The notes beneath the pieces were generated by a model, which did no database searches, was not told the origin of the DNA, and saw only the letters and a program-made list of their open reading frames with translations. DNA of 64,000 nucleotides from Climacium dendroides. Taxonomy: Eukaryota > Streptophyta > Bryopsida > Hypnales > Climaciaceae. Shown here in pieces: positions 48,722-59,079 of this stretch (position 1 is its first letter; every line of letters begins with the position of its first letter). The translations under genes were made by a program, and so were the position numbers. Location of the stretch: assembly GCA_950106755.1 (NCBI GenBank), contig OX467092.1, positions 2,170,001 to 2,234,000 of the forward strand, in the 5' to 3' direction.

Positions 48722-49051
48722 AAGGTAGGAGGTTCATAAATCGTACACCTAAGGGCTGAAACTGAGCTTTGGGGAGGTGAAGCTTCTTGAAATATTTTTC
48801 AGTAAAATTTTGTTGAAAGAGAAGTGGAAGTGGCATCTAACCCAAGTCGTTTCATATTTTTTTGGAGCTTTGTGGAATTAGTCATGAAATTTTGAAGTTG
48901 AAATGGCATAGGACTCTCAAACTATCCACCTTCCTAAAAGGTACATTACTTGTACATTATTGAAGGGTATGAAAAAGCAACATGTACAAACGATGTACAT
49001 TTGGGAGGTGGACAATTTTAGAGCCTGTGTGTTTTTAGAACCTCCTACCTC
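48722..49051 (+). mobile_element. MITE family A, copy 3
   Basis: The termini are AAGGTAGGAGGTTCATAAAT and TTTTTAGAACCTCCTACCT, the clearest inverted ends of the family. GAAGCTTCTTGAAATAT, GTGGCATCTAACCCAAG and GAAATTTTGAAGTTGAAA are shared with copy 2. The inner hairpin is partly decayed (GGTACATTACTTGTACA; GATGTACATTTGGGAGGTGG). Bases GTGG-TTTAGAG at its right match the copy 1 arrangement. Confidence 0.84.
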
Positions 49052-49164
49052 ATTCTTTAGAAAATTTGGTGCACCGATAATCGGGTCATTTTTCCCAAAA
49101 GAGGGTGGGATACCGTCAAGGCAAGCATGGTTGGACAAAATCATCTTTTGAATAAATACGAGAA

Positions 49165-49345
49165 TAGTACCATAGGTGAAGGTATGGTTTGGCATGCCAT
49201 TGTCAAAATCGAATTTCCACATCAGATTCTTAGGGGTCCATGTCACTTCACACTATTCACAACAAGATTCACAAGATTTAATGTGGCACTATTTTAATAT
49301 AATAATGACTTAATTTATGCCAAATCTGACTTTTACATAGGGTAG
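49165..49345 (-). repeat. Dispersed repeat R1, inverted copy 3
   Basis: On the minus strand the order TTTGGCATAAATTAAGTCAT, TGAATAGTGTGAAGTGACAT, GGACCCCTAAGAATCTGATG and TGGAAATTCGATTTTG matches the other copies. On the plus strand it shows as ATGTCACTTCACACTATTC. Confidence 0.65.
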
Positions 49346-49670
49346 TGAAGAACGTAAGGCCTTCATCTTTTGAAGAGTTTCACTCCACGTGGTGTATTGA
49401 CAATGTTCTTTGCATTGGTAGTTTAGCCTTGAAAAGTCGATAATGCCCAAAACAATTGGTGTTTGGATGACTTTGTGGCATTGTAGAAGACATTGCTTTA
49501 GATTTGAAATTTCTCTATAAAAATGATAATTTTTGAGTTTTTGCCAAACTAATGAAATGAAGGTTGTTACTCTAATTTTTATTCTAATTTGAATTTTGGA
49601 AAAATTCCTAGAATTGAATATTTCATTTCAATTTGAACTTTGGATGTACTTTCAACGTCTATTGACACTA

Positions 49671-50498
49671 ACTCCATCCCAAAATAAATCCAAGCATTAA
49701 ATGTTTTTTAGCTATAGTGGAGGGCCATTTCAGACCTATTCTCCATGTTGGTAACTAGCCACTATTAGCCATAATTTTAAATAATTTTAAATTTTCAAGT
49801 ATTATTAAAATAAAATATATTAATAAAAAAAATATTTTTATTATTTGATATAGCAGTCGTTTGGCCATATCAGATTGCTACTGCAATAGAGTTTCCATAG
49901 TCTAAAAACTTGTAGGAATTTGCAACCTTTTAGACTAGGTGAATTTTGTCTAATGGTTTCCAAATATACTTGTTCCAAATTAATCCGAAATTGGCTCTCT
50001 ACAGCTTGTTGGATAACAACTAAAACTAGTTCAATCACCCTAAAACAAAAAAATTCGCAAATACCACACTCCAAAGACTATATAGGAATTCTATACATCC
50101 ATGCAAAGGAAATCGAAACACAAACTCTAACTAACTAAAGGTAAAAAAAATCAATCCACAACTACTACTAACAAATCTCTTGTTGAGAATTTTCTAGACT
50201 TGAATTAGAAAACATTGTCAAAATTGAATATAGAAGACGTCAGTGGACATCACTACACCAATATTGCTTGGAAAATGATCAAAATTAATACCATTGGAGT
50301 AGTTCCAAAAAGGCCAAAAAAAAATCCAATTTCATTGCTTGTTTTCAACATGTGTTGTTTCATTGTTGATTTCCATTCTTTCATGCCCAATGGGGTTAGT
50401 AGAAGCTACAATAACTACATGGTCCTTTGAAAACAAGAGCTACTCACGCACTAATCTAGCCATTTCTAAAAACTGGATTTATTTTGGGATAGAGGGAG
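49671..50498. mobile_element. Stowaway/mariner-like element of 828 bp
   Basis: The right end in reverse complement reads CTCCCTCTATCCCAAAATAA, the consensus-like terminus of plant Stowaway elements. The left end ACTCCATCCCAAAATAAATC is its slightly shortened partner. TA flanks both sides (49,669-49,670 and 50,499-50,500). Stowaway MITEs are usually under 350 bp, so this is long. The interior has only short frames with no recognised transposase motif. Confidence 0.75.
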
Positions 50499-51099
50499 TA
50501 CTTATCATTAGATGATTTTTCAAAACCTTTAGAAGACTGTGAATTCTCAAACTATGGGGAATGTATGAATAACACCAAATCAACACTTTGACATAGTTGG
50601 GAGACAGACAAGTCAAATAATTATATTTAATTTATTTTTAAATATTTTTAAATAATTTGGATGATTTTTAAAAATAATTTAAAATAATTTAATTATTTAC
50701 CATCATTGCAATGGTTTTCATCAAAGAGAACAACTTTAAAATAGGTTTCCAAATCCCCTCTAATGGGAATGACACAAAAATTTGTTTGCACTATAATGTG
50801 CTTTACTATAATGTGCTTCACTATACTATAGATTGAGATGTATCACGTATGTATAGTTGAAATCTTCCTCTCCCATGTGTCAAAATACTCATATATTCAA
50901 TTTTCTCTAATTGCAATTGATTTTGTAGAGCAATGTGATATGTACATAGCATGAAGTATCTTGATGGATTAATAGAATGTACAATTGTAAGTTGTGCAAC
51001 TAGAAATGGTTGAGTCTTATTCTAAAGGACTACAATGTTTTGAAGCCCATAAATACTTCAAAATACTCATTTAAAAAATATAGTTAAGTTTTTTTATTT

Positions 51100-51890
51100 A
51101 TATTTATTCTTTAACAAATCCAACCATAAGATCCTTTAGTGAACTTGTTCAAGTTAATATACCCTTCCAAAATTTTAGAGTATGAATCCCCAACCATTGC
51201 AAATTAAATTTCGAAAATTAGTTTTTTCTAGCCTTTCCCAAAGGTGAAGTTTTTTCTTCCAAAAAATTTAGGAAAAACATGTACATTCCATGGCTTATGC
51301 ATTTTAGTCGATACGCTGGAAAATGAGTTGAGAATATATGTAAATAAAACTTACCCCAAAAATTCATATTTAGCTTTAAAAGACTTATAAAGTAGAAGGT
51401 ATACTACTAATAACTTTCACTAAAAATTGAGAATTATCAATCCTAATGGTGCAAATGTTCCAATAAACAAATAAATATCATTTCTATTCGTTTTATTTGA
51501 AAATTTTCAAAATTGAGTTTAAAAAAACAACTTTGCATATTTTTTTCTATCTTCATTGCCCCCAAAATAAAACTCCTTGTAGCTCTCATCTCACTATTTG
51601 GAATTAAATGGTTCAAATGTTTTTGTGTAGGTATCAGTCTAAACAATCAAATATAAATAATATTTCTTTAGAATATATTTTTAGATGCTAGCTTTTGCAT
51701 TGAAAAGAAAATGAGACTTATAACTTTTGCAATACTTATTGAAATGACGTGAAACAAGGCTTTATATATAAATTAGGATGATTAACATCTATTATGAAAA
51801 TTTCATGTAAAAATTATAGAATATGAAGTCAATATATTCTACCCAAGTTCTAAAAAACAATTCAAATGGGTCTCATTAGTCCTTTAAAGC
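51100..51890 (+). repeat. Diverged duplicated segment R5, copy 2
   Basis: Partner of 44,595-45,420, with the same order of matching words including CTCATCTCAC against TTTCATCTCATTGATC followed by TGGAAT and a TTTTTGTGTAGGTATC against TTTTTATGTATATCA stretch. Confidence 0.58.
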
Positions 51891-52116
51891 TAAAATGATT
51901 TTTCCTTGTTGAATAATACTACATTGATTCAAAAAACAATTCAAATGCACAACATTGATTATTGTTGAGTGGATAGAATGAAATCCCAAACACAAACTAC
52001 AAATCTAGTTTTTGAATTCCTTGATAATTTCCTTATTTTATTATTATTTTATTTATTATTATACAGTACTTGCTTTTCTAAGTCTAATGTGTACCTTGAA
52101 CAAGAGATACCCTATG

Positions 52117-52270
52117 TGTAGGTCAAATTCAACATAAATTAAATCATTTTGCAAAAAAAATGCCTCATGTTATATTGTGAATGGTGTGAAGTGACATGGA
52201 CCTTTGAGAATCTAACGTAGAAATTCAATTTGGGCACTTGATTGCCAAATCAGACCTTTACATATAGTAT
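52117..52270 (+). repeat. Dispersed repeat R1, copy 4
   Basis: Carries CAACATAAATTAAATCATTT, TTGTGAATGGTGTGAAGTGA, CATGGACCTTTGAGAATCTA, GTAGAAATTCAATTTGG and CAGACCTTTACATATAG, in the family order. Confidence 0.65.
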
Positions 52271-52309
52271 CAAAGCTAGCAATATCTACACAACCTAGCT
52301 AATATTTAT

Positions 52310-52535
52310 CATGCAAATTGCCCTCTTCACTTGTCCCTCTAAAGTTGTTCCAAGGATGCATGTAAAATAAAAGATTCCCTATTTTGTGCTTGATTAATTT
52401 ATCTTTCCACCCCGACTAGTGAATTTGAAGCCTTTGATTGCAAATATGAATTCAAAACCTGCAAAATTTATCATGACAAAATAAAAAAAACTTCATTTTC
52501 CCTCAAGGACAAGTGAGGGAGGTGGTTCATCCTAG
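52310..52535 (-). mobile_element. Inverted-repeat element related to the 34.7-kb MITE
   Basis: One end reads CCCTCTTCACTTGTCCCTCT on the plus strand, and the other, CCTCAAGGACAAGTGAGGGA, is its approximate complement. Between them, inverted, lies the TTTTGAATTCATATTTGCAA phrase of the family. No coding sequence; borders are approximate. Confidence 0.55.
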
Positions 52536-52948
52536 CCAATAAAATTATCAATACCTTCAACTTGCTCTTTTCTCACAACGATAGTGATCATGGACCAACA
52601 ATACTTTTCCTTTTTGAACAATTGTTACATCCATACCTTAGTTAATTACATACAATTGTTTCATCCACACCATAGTTAATTACATACAATTGCTACATCC
52701 ATACTTTAAATTAGGTTGTTTTGTTTTATTTGTTACAGCGAGATCTTTGGAACCATGCATCCCCCAGTCCCATTTTTGGTACCGCCGGAAAGCCCACTAC
52801 AAAGAGGGATGCATGGACTTTGTTTCATGGCATTTCTTGGCATTCCCACTCACAGTGTGAAAGTTACTAATTTTCGATGTTTTTAAGGAATTAGAAAATT
52901 ATTTTTATTTTTACTTTTGACTGTGACAACAAACAGGGGGGCACACTA

Positions 52949-53288
52949 CACTAATGATGGTATTTAGTGTTGGCAACTCTAATTACGAAGCACAACACTA
53001 AATGTCAACAATCCGGTTAATGTTACCAACACTAAATGTCAACATAGACACTATTTGTCAACTATTGGGTATAAATTTTTTACAAGTTTACATTTAGTGT
53101 TACCTAACTATTTCATCAAAATGCAAAGAAAAACGTAAGAACCCAAGAAATCTATGACATGTTCAAAAAAGTTACTGCTCAAAAAAGTGAACATAACACT
53201 AAATGCCAATTAATTGACATTTAGAGTGGATAAGATAAAAGCTCAAGTAACACTATTAGTAACATAACACTAAATACCATCATTAGTG
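52949..53288. mobile_element. TA-flanked MITE family B, short copy
   Basis: The ends CACTAATGATGGTATTTAGT and ACTAAATACCATCATTAGTG are perfect complements over 20 bp. TA precedes and follows (52,947-52,948 and 53,289-53,290). The termini begin with CACTA, but the 3-bp flanks (CTA, TAT) do not match, so a TA duplication of Tc1/mariner type fits better than a CACTA element. Confidence 0.85.
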
Positions 53289-53677
53289 TATTGTACAATA
53301 ACTTAGTCCTTGCAATACCTGCATAAGATATTGCCCCCAATTGGACTACCTCAACTTCACCTATGGTCGACAACCATTTGCTTATGTGTCACTAAGTCAT
53401 TGGACCTCACTTGCCCCAAAATCACTGTAGTAATGTAACTAAAGTGAAATTTGTCTGCATCTTCTTTTGAGTTGCAAGGAATGTTCCATTCCCAGTTCCC
53501 TCAAAACTTGAAGCCCCCCTTGATTTCATGCTAAAATCTCTCCTCACTTAGTGACCAAGTAGAATTAGTGGACAGCCTAATTAGTGGATAGGTTCCTTTC
53601 CATGTGAATGTTATGGAAATTAACTGAAATCAATCACAAAAGTATTGTTACCCTCAGGGAAGGGTAGAGTCGGCATA

Positions 53678-54551
53678 AGGTAAAACAGCCCATTGTGGTC
53701 AGAATGAGGAGTTTGACATTATCTTGTTGTTGAAATTTTTCAATTTCTTTCCCACACTAAGGTAAGATAAACCCGTTGCGGTTGCCTAAGAAATGACCCA
53801 TTGTGGGTTTTTTTCAGGATGTGGGATGTAGGCAACAATGCATGTCTTACATGACAGCAATGGAGTGAACACTGACCTCATTAGGGACTTCTGAGTTTTC
53901 AATGTGAAATCCATTGTAAAAATTGACTTTTTTGGCCTTCTATAATAGGAAATATTTTGACTGCATTAGAAAGTGAGATGAGAATTACAGATTCAGATTT
54001 TGTTGGTCTTAAGGTAGTCTACAGACTCTTTGGGGCTCAATGCTTCAGAAATTCCTAGCAAATTCATACTTTGTTAAAAAAATTAATTTCAATTGCACTT
54101 GTTGTTTTTCACACTTGTACTAATGTGGGAAAAAAATTGAAAAATTTCAGCAACAAGATGATGCCAAACTCCTCATTCTAACCACAATGGGCTGGTTTAC
54201 CTTAATACAAGTGTGAGAAACAACAAGTGCAATTGAAATTAAATTTTTTTTGACAAAGTATGAATTCACTAGGAATTTCTGAAGTGTTCAACCCAAAAGA
54301 GTTTGTAGACTACCTTAAAACTAACAAAATCTGAATCTGTAATGCTCATCTCACTACCTAATGCAGTCCTATTATAGAAGGCCAAAAAAGTCAATTTTTA
54401 CAATGAACTTCACATTGAAAAATCAGAAGTTCCTAATGAGGTCAGTGTTCACTCCATTGCTGTCATGTAAGACAAGCATTGTGGCCCACATCTCACATAC
54501 TTAAAAAAATCCCGCAATGGGTCATTTGACCACAATGGGCTGTTTTACCTT
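53678..54551. mobile_element. Large foldback element (874 bp) inserted into repeat R1
   Basis: The left end AGGTAAAACAGCCCATTGTG and the right end CACAATGGGCTGTTTTACCT are perfect complements, continuing four further bases. TA lies at both borders (53,676-53,677 and 54,552-54,553). Most of the element pairs with itself: left words such as CTGACCTCATTAGGGACTTC and GGCCTTCTATAATAGGA recur as complements in the right arm. The segment at 53,680-53,765 also pairs with 54,117-54,202. It has no transposase frame. The surrounding sequence is a copy of R1 split at GGCATAAAT. Confidence 0.88.
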
Positions 54552-54553
54552 AA

Positions 54554-54690
54554 ATCAAGTCAATTCTTTGTTGAAAGAGTGCCACTTGTCATCTTGGGAA
54601 TGGCGTGGGGTGATATGGGCCTTTGAGAATCTAATGTGGAAATTCAATCTTGGCACCTAAGTGATGAATCGAACCTTCATATATGGTAAT
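54554..54690 (+). repeat. Dispersed repeat R1, copy 5, right part
   Basis: AATCAAGTCAATTCTTTGTT, CACTTGTCATCTTGGGAATG, GGCCTTTGAGAATCTAATGT and GTGGAAATTCAATCTTGGCA match the family. Its left part is the stub ending GTCGGCA before the foldback element at 53,675. Confidence 0.65.
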
Positions 54691-57600
54691 CAAAAAGTCA
54701 TTCTGAAAGCTACAAGAGATGTTATGGGAATCACTCCTCAATTGTAGACAGGTGGTCCAAGAGAAAGCATGTCTTGTAATGCACTCTTCAATCCATATTA
54801 TGGCGCAATTTCATACTAAGTGGATGTTTAGGGTTCTTTGAAGACCAAAAGGTAATTTAGAACCATAATAGTTCTACTTTGGGGGCTTTGGGTTTGAAAG
54901 TGTAGTTTCATTTGTTTATCAATGAAAAATCCTAAGAATTAAAATTTTGAAAATTTATTTTGCAACTAATGCTACTTTGATTGGTCAACAAACTTGCCTT
55001 GCTTGATAACTACACCTATTTCTCACAATGATTATAAAACTTTTTACTTGTGTCAATAAAAAATCATTATGAAGGAATAAACTTCTTATAGCTTTGCCAC
55101 CCCAATTCTTGTTGGTAATCATGATGGAAAAGGCTCCAACAAAATCTGAGAGAAGAAAATGCTAATGGACTCATCTTAAAAACATGTAGTTTCAATGCAA
55201 TTGAATATGTGTGATGGATTTAACCTTGTAAGGACATGTCCCTCATGACTAAGGTAAGCCACCCAAAATAATTTGATTGTGGGATTGGCAATGGGATCTT
55301 TTAGGTTTGTAATGTCATTACATGGTTAATGTGTTGTGGGATGATGGATGACTAGAATAAAAAAAAATTGGTGTTATTCACATGTTTTTCCTATGCAAGT
55401 ATGGGAATAGAACTTTGGTTGTAATTTGTGGACAATGGTGGAATAATCACGTGTATTATTGAAGAAGTTTGTCATTAGCAATTGAACAATGTTGAAAAGG
55501 TGAAGCCTCACAACAATCCTTCTAAAGTAAGCCATTTATAAGCTTAATTGTGACAACAATTTATGCTACTATGAAGCACTAGGACAAAATTTTAATTTTG
55601 AAATGTGTACCACGAACTACACAATAGCACAAATAATACTATTAGAAAAGTGACCATGGAGCAGCATGCTATAATGGTAGAGTTTGATGCACACTCCAAG
55701 ACCACATTGGCAATAACTTTAGTATACAAGTGCACCAAACTTTCAAACTACAACATTGTACTCCATGGTCACATTTCCACTATTCAATATAAGAAGAATA
55801 CAAAAACTTTACAATTATAGCTTAATAGTCTAAACAAGAATCTAAAATAATATTGTAAAAATTAGTAATATCTAATATGGACAATGGATTTTATTGAGAA
55901 AAAATATTCATTAATCAAGATAAAATATTTATTAGTAGAACAATAGACCAAACCATGTAGATGTGAAATATTGGTAATAATTTACAACTTTTGTTTGAAA
56001 GCCTTCTTTAAATTATTAATCTAAATTTTTCTTTACAACATATCTTTACATTTCCAAAATTTAGAACACAGTTGGTCTTAAAGAGACTAACATTTAAATA
56101 TTTGATGGGCCCTTTATGCCAAATATTTTTGCTTATATGTCAAAGTTTTGTATTTTGGTATAATCATATTTGATTGCATTAGATCATTTGTATCCCCTAA
56201 TCAACCCAAACCATGTATGTTTACAAAATTAACATTTTAGATCCTAATGAAGCAAAAAGTGGTCACTTAAAACACATAAAATATAAAAAACGTAAAATCT
56301 GTTCAAACTTTGTACAAACTAGATGCATGTTAGAAATCAAGCATTACATAAAATAGTACAAGAATTGTTGCATTTTAAACTATGAAAGATTTTCAAATTC
56401 CACAATAGACATTAGTAATATTCTAATGATACACTAATAAATCACAATATATGCTAATATATGATGATATACCATTGCATATTAACAATGTAGACAAATG
56501 CAATTTTCAAATTTTGTTTTTTGAAGATTACAAAGTTGATACTATAAAACCTATGTAGATTGCATTTTAAACTTTGAAATTAAAGAATTAAAAAAATTGA
56601 ATAATAGCTTAAAATTTATCATTAAAAATGTTATAATTAATCATTTGCATCCAATTTTTTTTTGTAATTTTTTGTAATCACTATGTGGTTGTGAATATGA
56701 TGAGGTGAAAGAGAACAACTTGAACTATTTAATCATATGCTTTGCAATATACAATATCTATTGCAGAATGTGGTGTTTGATGTGCACCAGATTTTACATA
56801 TCATTCATAACACCACCAAGTGCACTTTCACCTTCTAAGATTGCACTTGCATATTTAATTCAATGTACTTAAATGTACATCATCAATTTCAAGAGTTCTT
56901 GCAATAAGTTCTTGAACACATTCATTGTTCATCCACTGGATATCATTTTTTTAGAATTTAAATACAATCTTGTATTGTAGAATACAACAAGCAAATATAT
57001 TGTGAGAGACTAATTACATTCATTAACAATGGTTTGTATCCCAAATAAAGTCATTTTTCAACCTCTCCACATCCAATGCTTTTGCCACAACAAGCCTTCT
57101 TTGTGCAATCTAATGCCTATAAACTACTAATATAAAGGAGGTTCTAGATTACCAAACTACAACATGAAAACACTATTTCTAAAAGTCTTCATACATACAT
57201 ACATTAAGCTAAGGCAGTTACTCCTATTTTTGTTAGTAATGCAAGACAATACATCTCCACATACAAAAGGTCAAAATTGATTTTTTATTGCATACATCCA
57301 AATAGAATTAGATGTTGTTCCAAAAATAAATAAATAAAAAAAAAATTCTAAGGTACCAAGATAAAGATATAAATTATGAAAGTAAGATTCCCAAGAGCAC
57401 TCCAAACCATTCACTTCATTCATACATCTCAATTTTATATTTTGGAAAAATAGAATGATTGATTGAATCTACAAGATTGTGAATTTTACTTTGATTCCCA
57501 TATTGTCTTTTGAAACCATAGCCTCATATTATACCCCGGTACTTGCAGAGTTCCTTTCTTATACATTGAGGGTTAGTTTACACCCTTTTGAAGGTCCTTT

Positions 57601-58373
57601 TGAATTATCTAAGCGATGATTAGTAGAGAGATAGGCATAGTTCAAGTTGGATTTACACTTTAGCCAAGGCCCATGCCATTTTTTATGGATGAAAAGTCCA
57701 CTTGGAATCCTACATGGCCAAAGTGGGTAATGTTTTGTGAATTTTGAGGAGCTTTTTTCTTGACCACATCTTTGAGGTAGGCCTAATGGATTTCTAGGAA
57801 ACCAAGATTGGCTAAATTCTCACAGTTATAGATTTTGTCTATTTAATTGATCTTGTGGTTGACAATATCAAATCTAATAGTAAATAGATATAACTTGGTT
57901 GCACTATGGTCTCTTTTGAGTTTTTACCATGATCAAGCTAAATGTCATTACTATTTTCCGTTGTAGGCCCTCACTTCCTATGGTCACATCTAATACTAAA
58001 GTGAGGTATCTTGAAGTGCTCGTGATCATTTCATGCCTACTAAAGTATACAATTTGTTTTCTACTCTATGGTCCCATATTGGGCAAGATAGGGTGACCCA
58101 TTTTCATGAACGAGGGGAATATGATGTTGATCAAGCTTTCATTATTGTGTGGCCCCAGAATAATACTTGACACCTATTGAAGTTCCTAAGACTAGTTTTT
58201 ATTTTTTCGCTCCTAAAAAATACTTACATTTACCCGTAGATGGGGAACAAATTGGATTCTATTGGATACACTTCCTTAATTTGTATTAATGCCCAACTTG
58301 ATGGAAAATTAGAAAGAAAAAATAATACAATCTTTGTTAATCCTCAAACGCCGCAATGGATGTATTTTATTCA
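54691..58373. other. Gene-free stretch
   Basis: AT-rich, with only short open frames. No conserved domain, element end or tandem array was found. Base composition rises slightly at 57,530-58,260, where the sequence may be an old, unrecognised retroelement, but no motif supports that. Confidence 0.35.
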
Positions 58374-58551
58374 ATGAATGACAAAGAATCTCTCTATGCA
58401 AGACAGAAGTGCAACTATTCATCCTCCCAATTTTGTGGAAAAAGGGAACGTCTTCTATAATAGTTTGTCTCCCAATGAGTATTTTTTTTCATTTTTTTAA
58501 GCCAACAATTCACACAGTACCCAAACAAATGGTGACCGGCTCATCGTTTAA
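58374..58551 (+). repeat. Dispersed repeat R3, copy interrupted by a MITE
   Basis: Counterpart of 39,220-39,409. Alignment continues across the insertion: after the MITE, the sequence resumes as AGGTTAATTCTATTTCC, matching GGGTTAGTTTCCTTCC at 39,410. Confidence 0.78.
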
Positions 58552-58946
58552 GAGCATCTCCACCCATCTTGCAAAATGAATGACTTCTTAAGAATGGCTT
58601 GCAAAAGTGTCCCACTTGTCTTGCAAAATGAATAGCTTCGGTTCTTAAGAGGGAAGTTGGAGGTGGCTTGCGTATTAGAGCCATTTTGCAAACCACCCAC
58701 TAGCTTGCAAAACAAAAAAGGACAAGAAGTGGTTCCCCCCCTCCCAAAAACTCTCACCCAATCATAAAAACTTTTAATATTGTCAAACTGAAAATGACCG
58801 CTACAAAAATAATTTAACCACACATAACATCATTGGTTGGCCTCCTAGCCTACAACCAGTGAGGCTCATTACTCCCCCCCTGGCCTGCAAAATGGAAGGC
58901 CTGACATTTTGCTAGCCACATTTTTGCAAGACGGGTGGGCATGCTC
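58552..58946. mobile_element. Tourist/Harbinger-like MITE with TAA target duplication
   Basis: The ends GAGCATCTCCACCC and GGGTGGGCATGCTC are inverted repeats, extended inward by CATCTTGCAAAATG and its near complement TTTTTGCAAGACGGG. TAA flanks both sides (58,549-58,551 and 58,947-58,949), while the empty site at 39,407-39,409 has a single TAA. A 3-bp TAA/TTA target with GAGCATCTCC-type ends fits the PIF/Harbinger superfamily. The interior repeats CTTGCAAAA several times. No coding sequence. Confidence 0.87.
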
Positions 58947-59079
58947 TAAAGGTTAATTCTATTTCCTCGTCATCGCTCCACCAATTATCCCACACCTACC
59001 CTCACTCAAAATCAGACATATGCTAAAACACTTAACATTGTTTGGAAATAGGGCACCCCTTAAGCCGACCTTTAGTCCT

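Noticed and set aside
52949..53288. CACTA-superfamily assignment for the element beginning CACTAATGATGG
   Set aside because: The 3-bp flanks differ (CTA and TAT) while TA is present on both sides in both family members, so a TA-duplicating superfamily is preferred.
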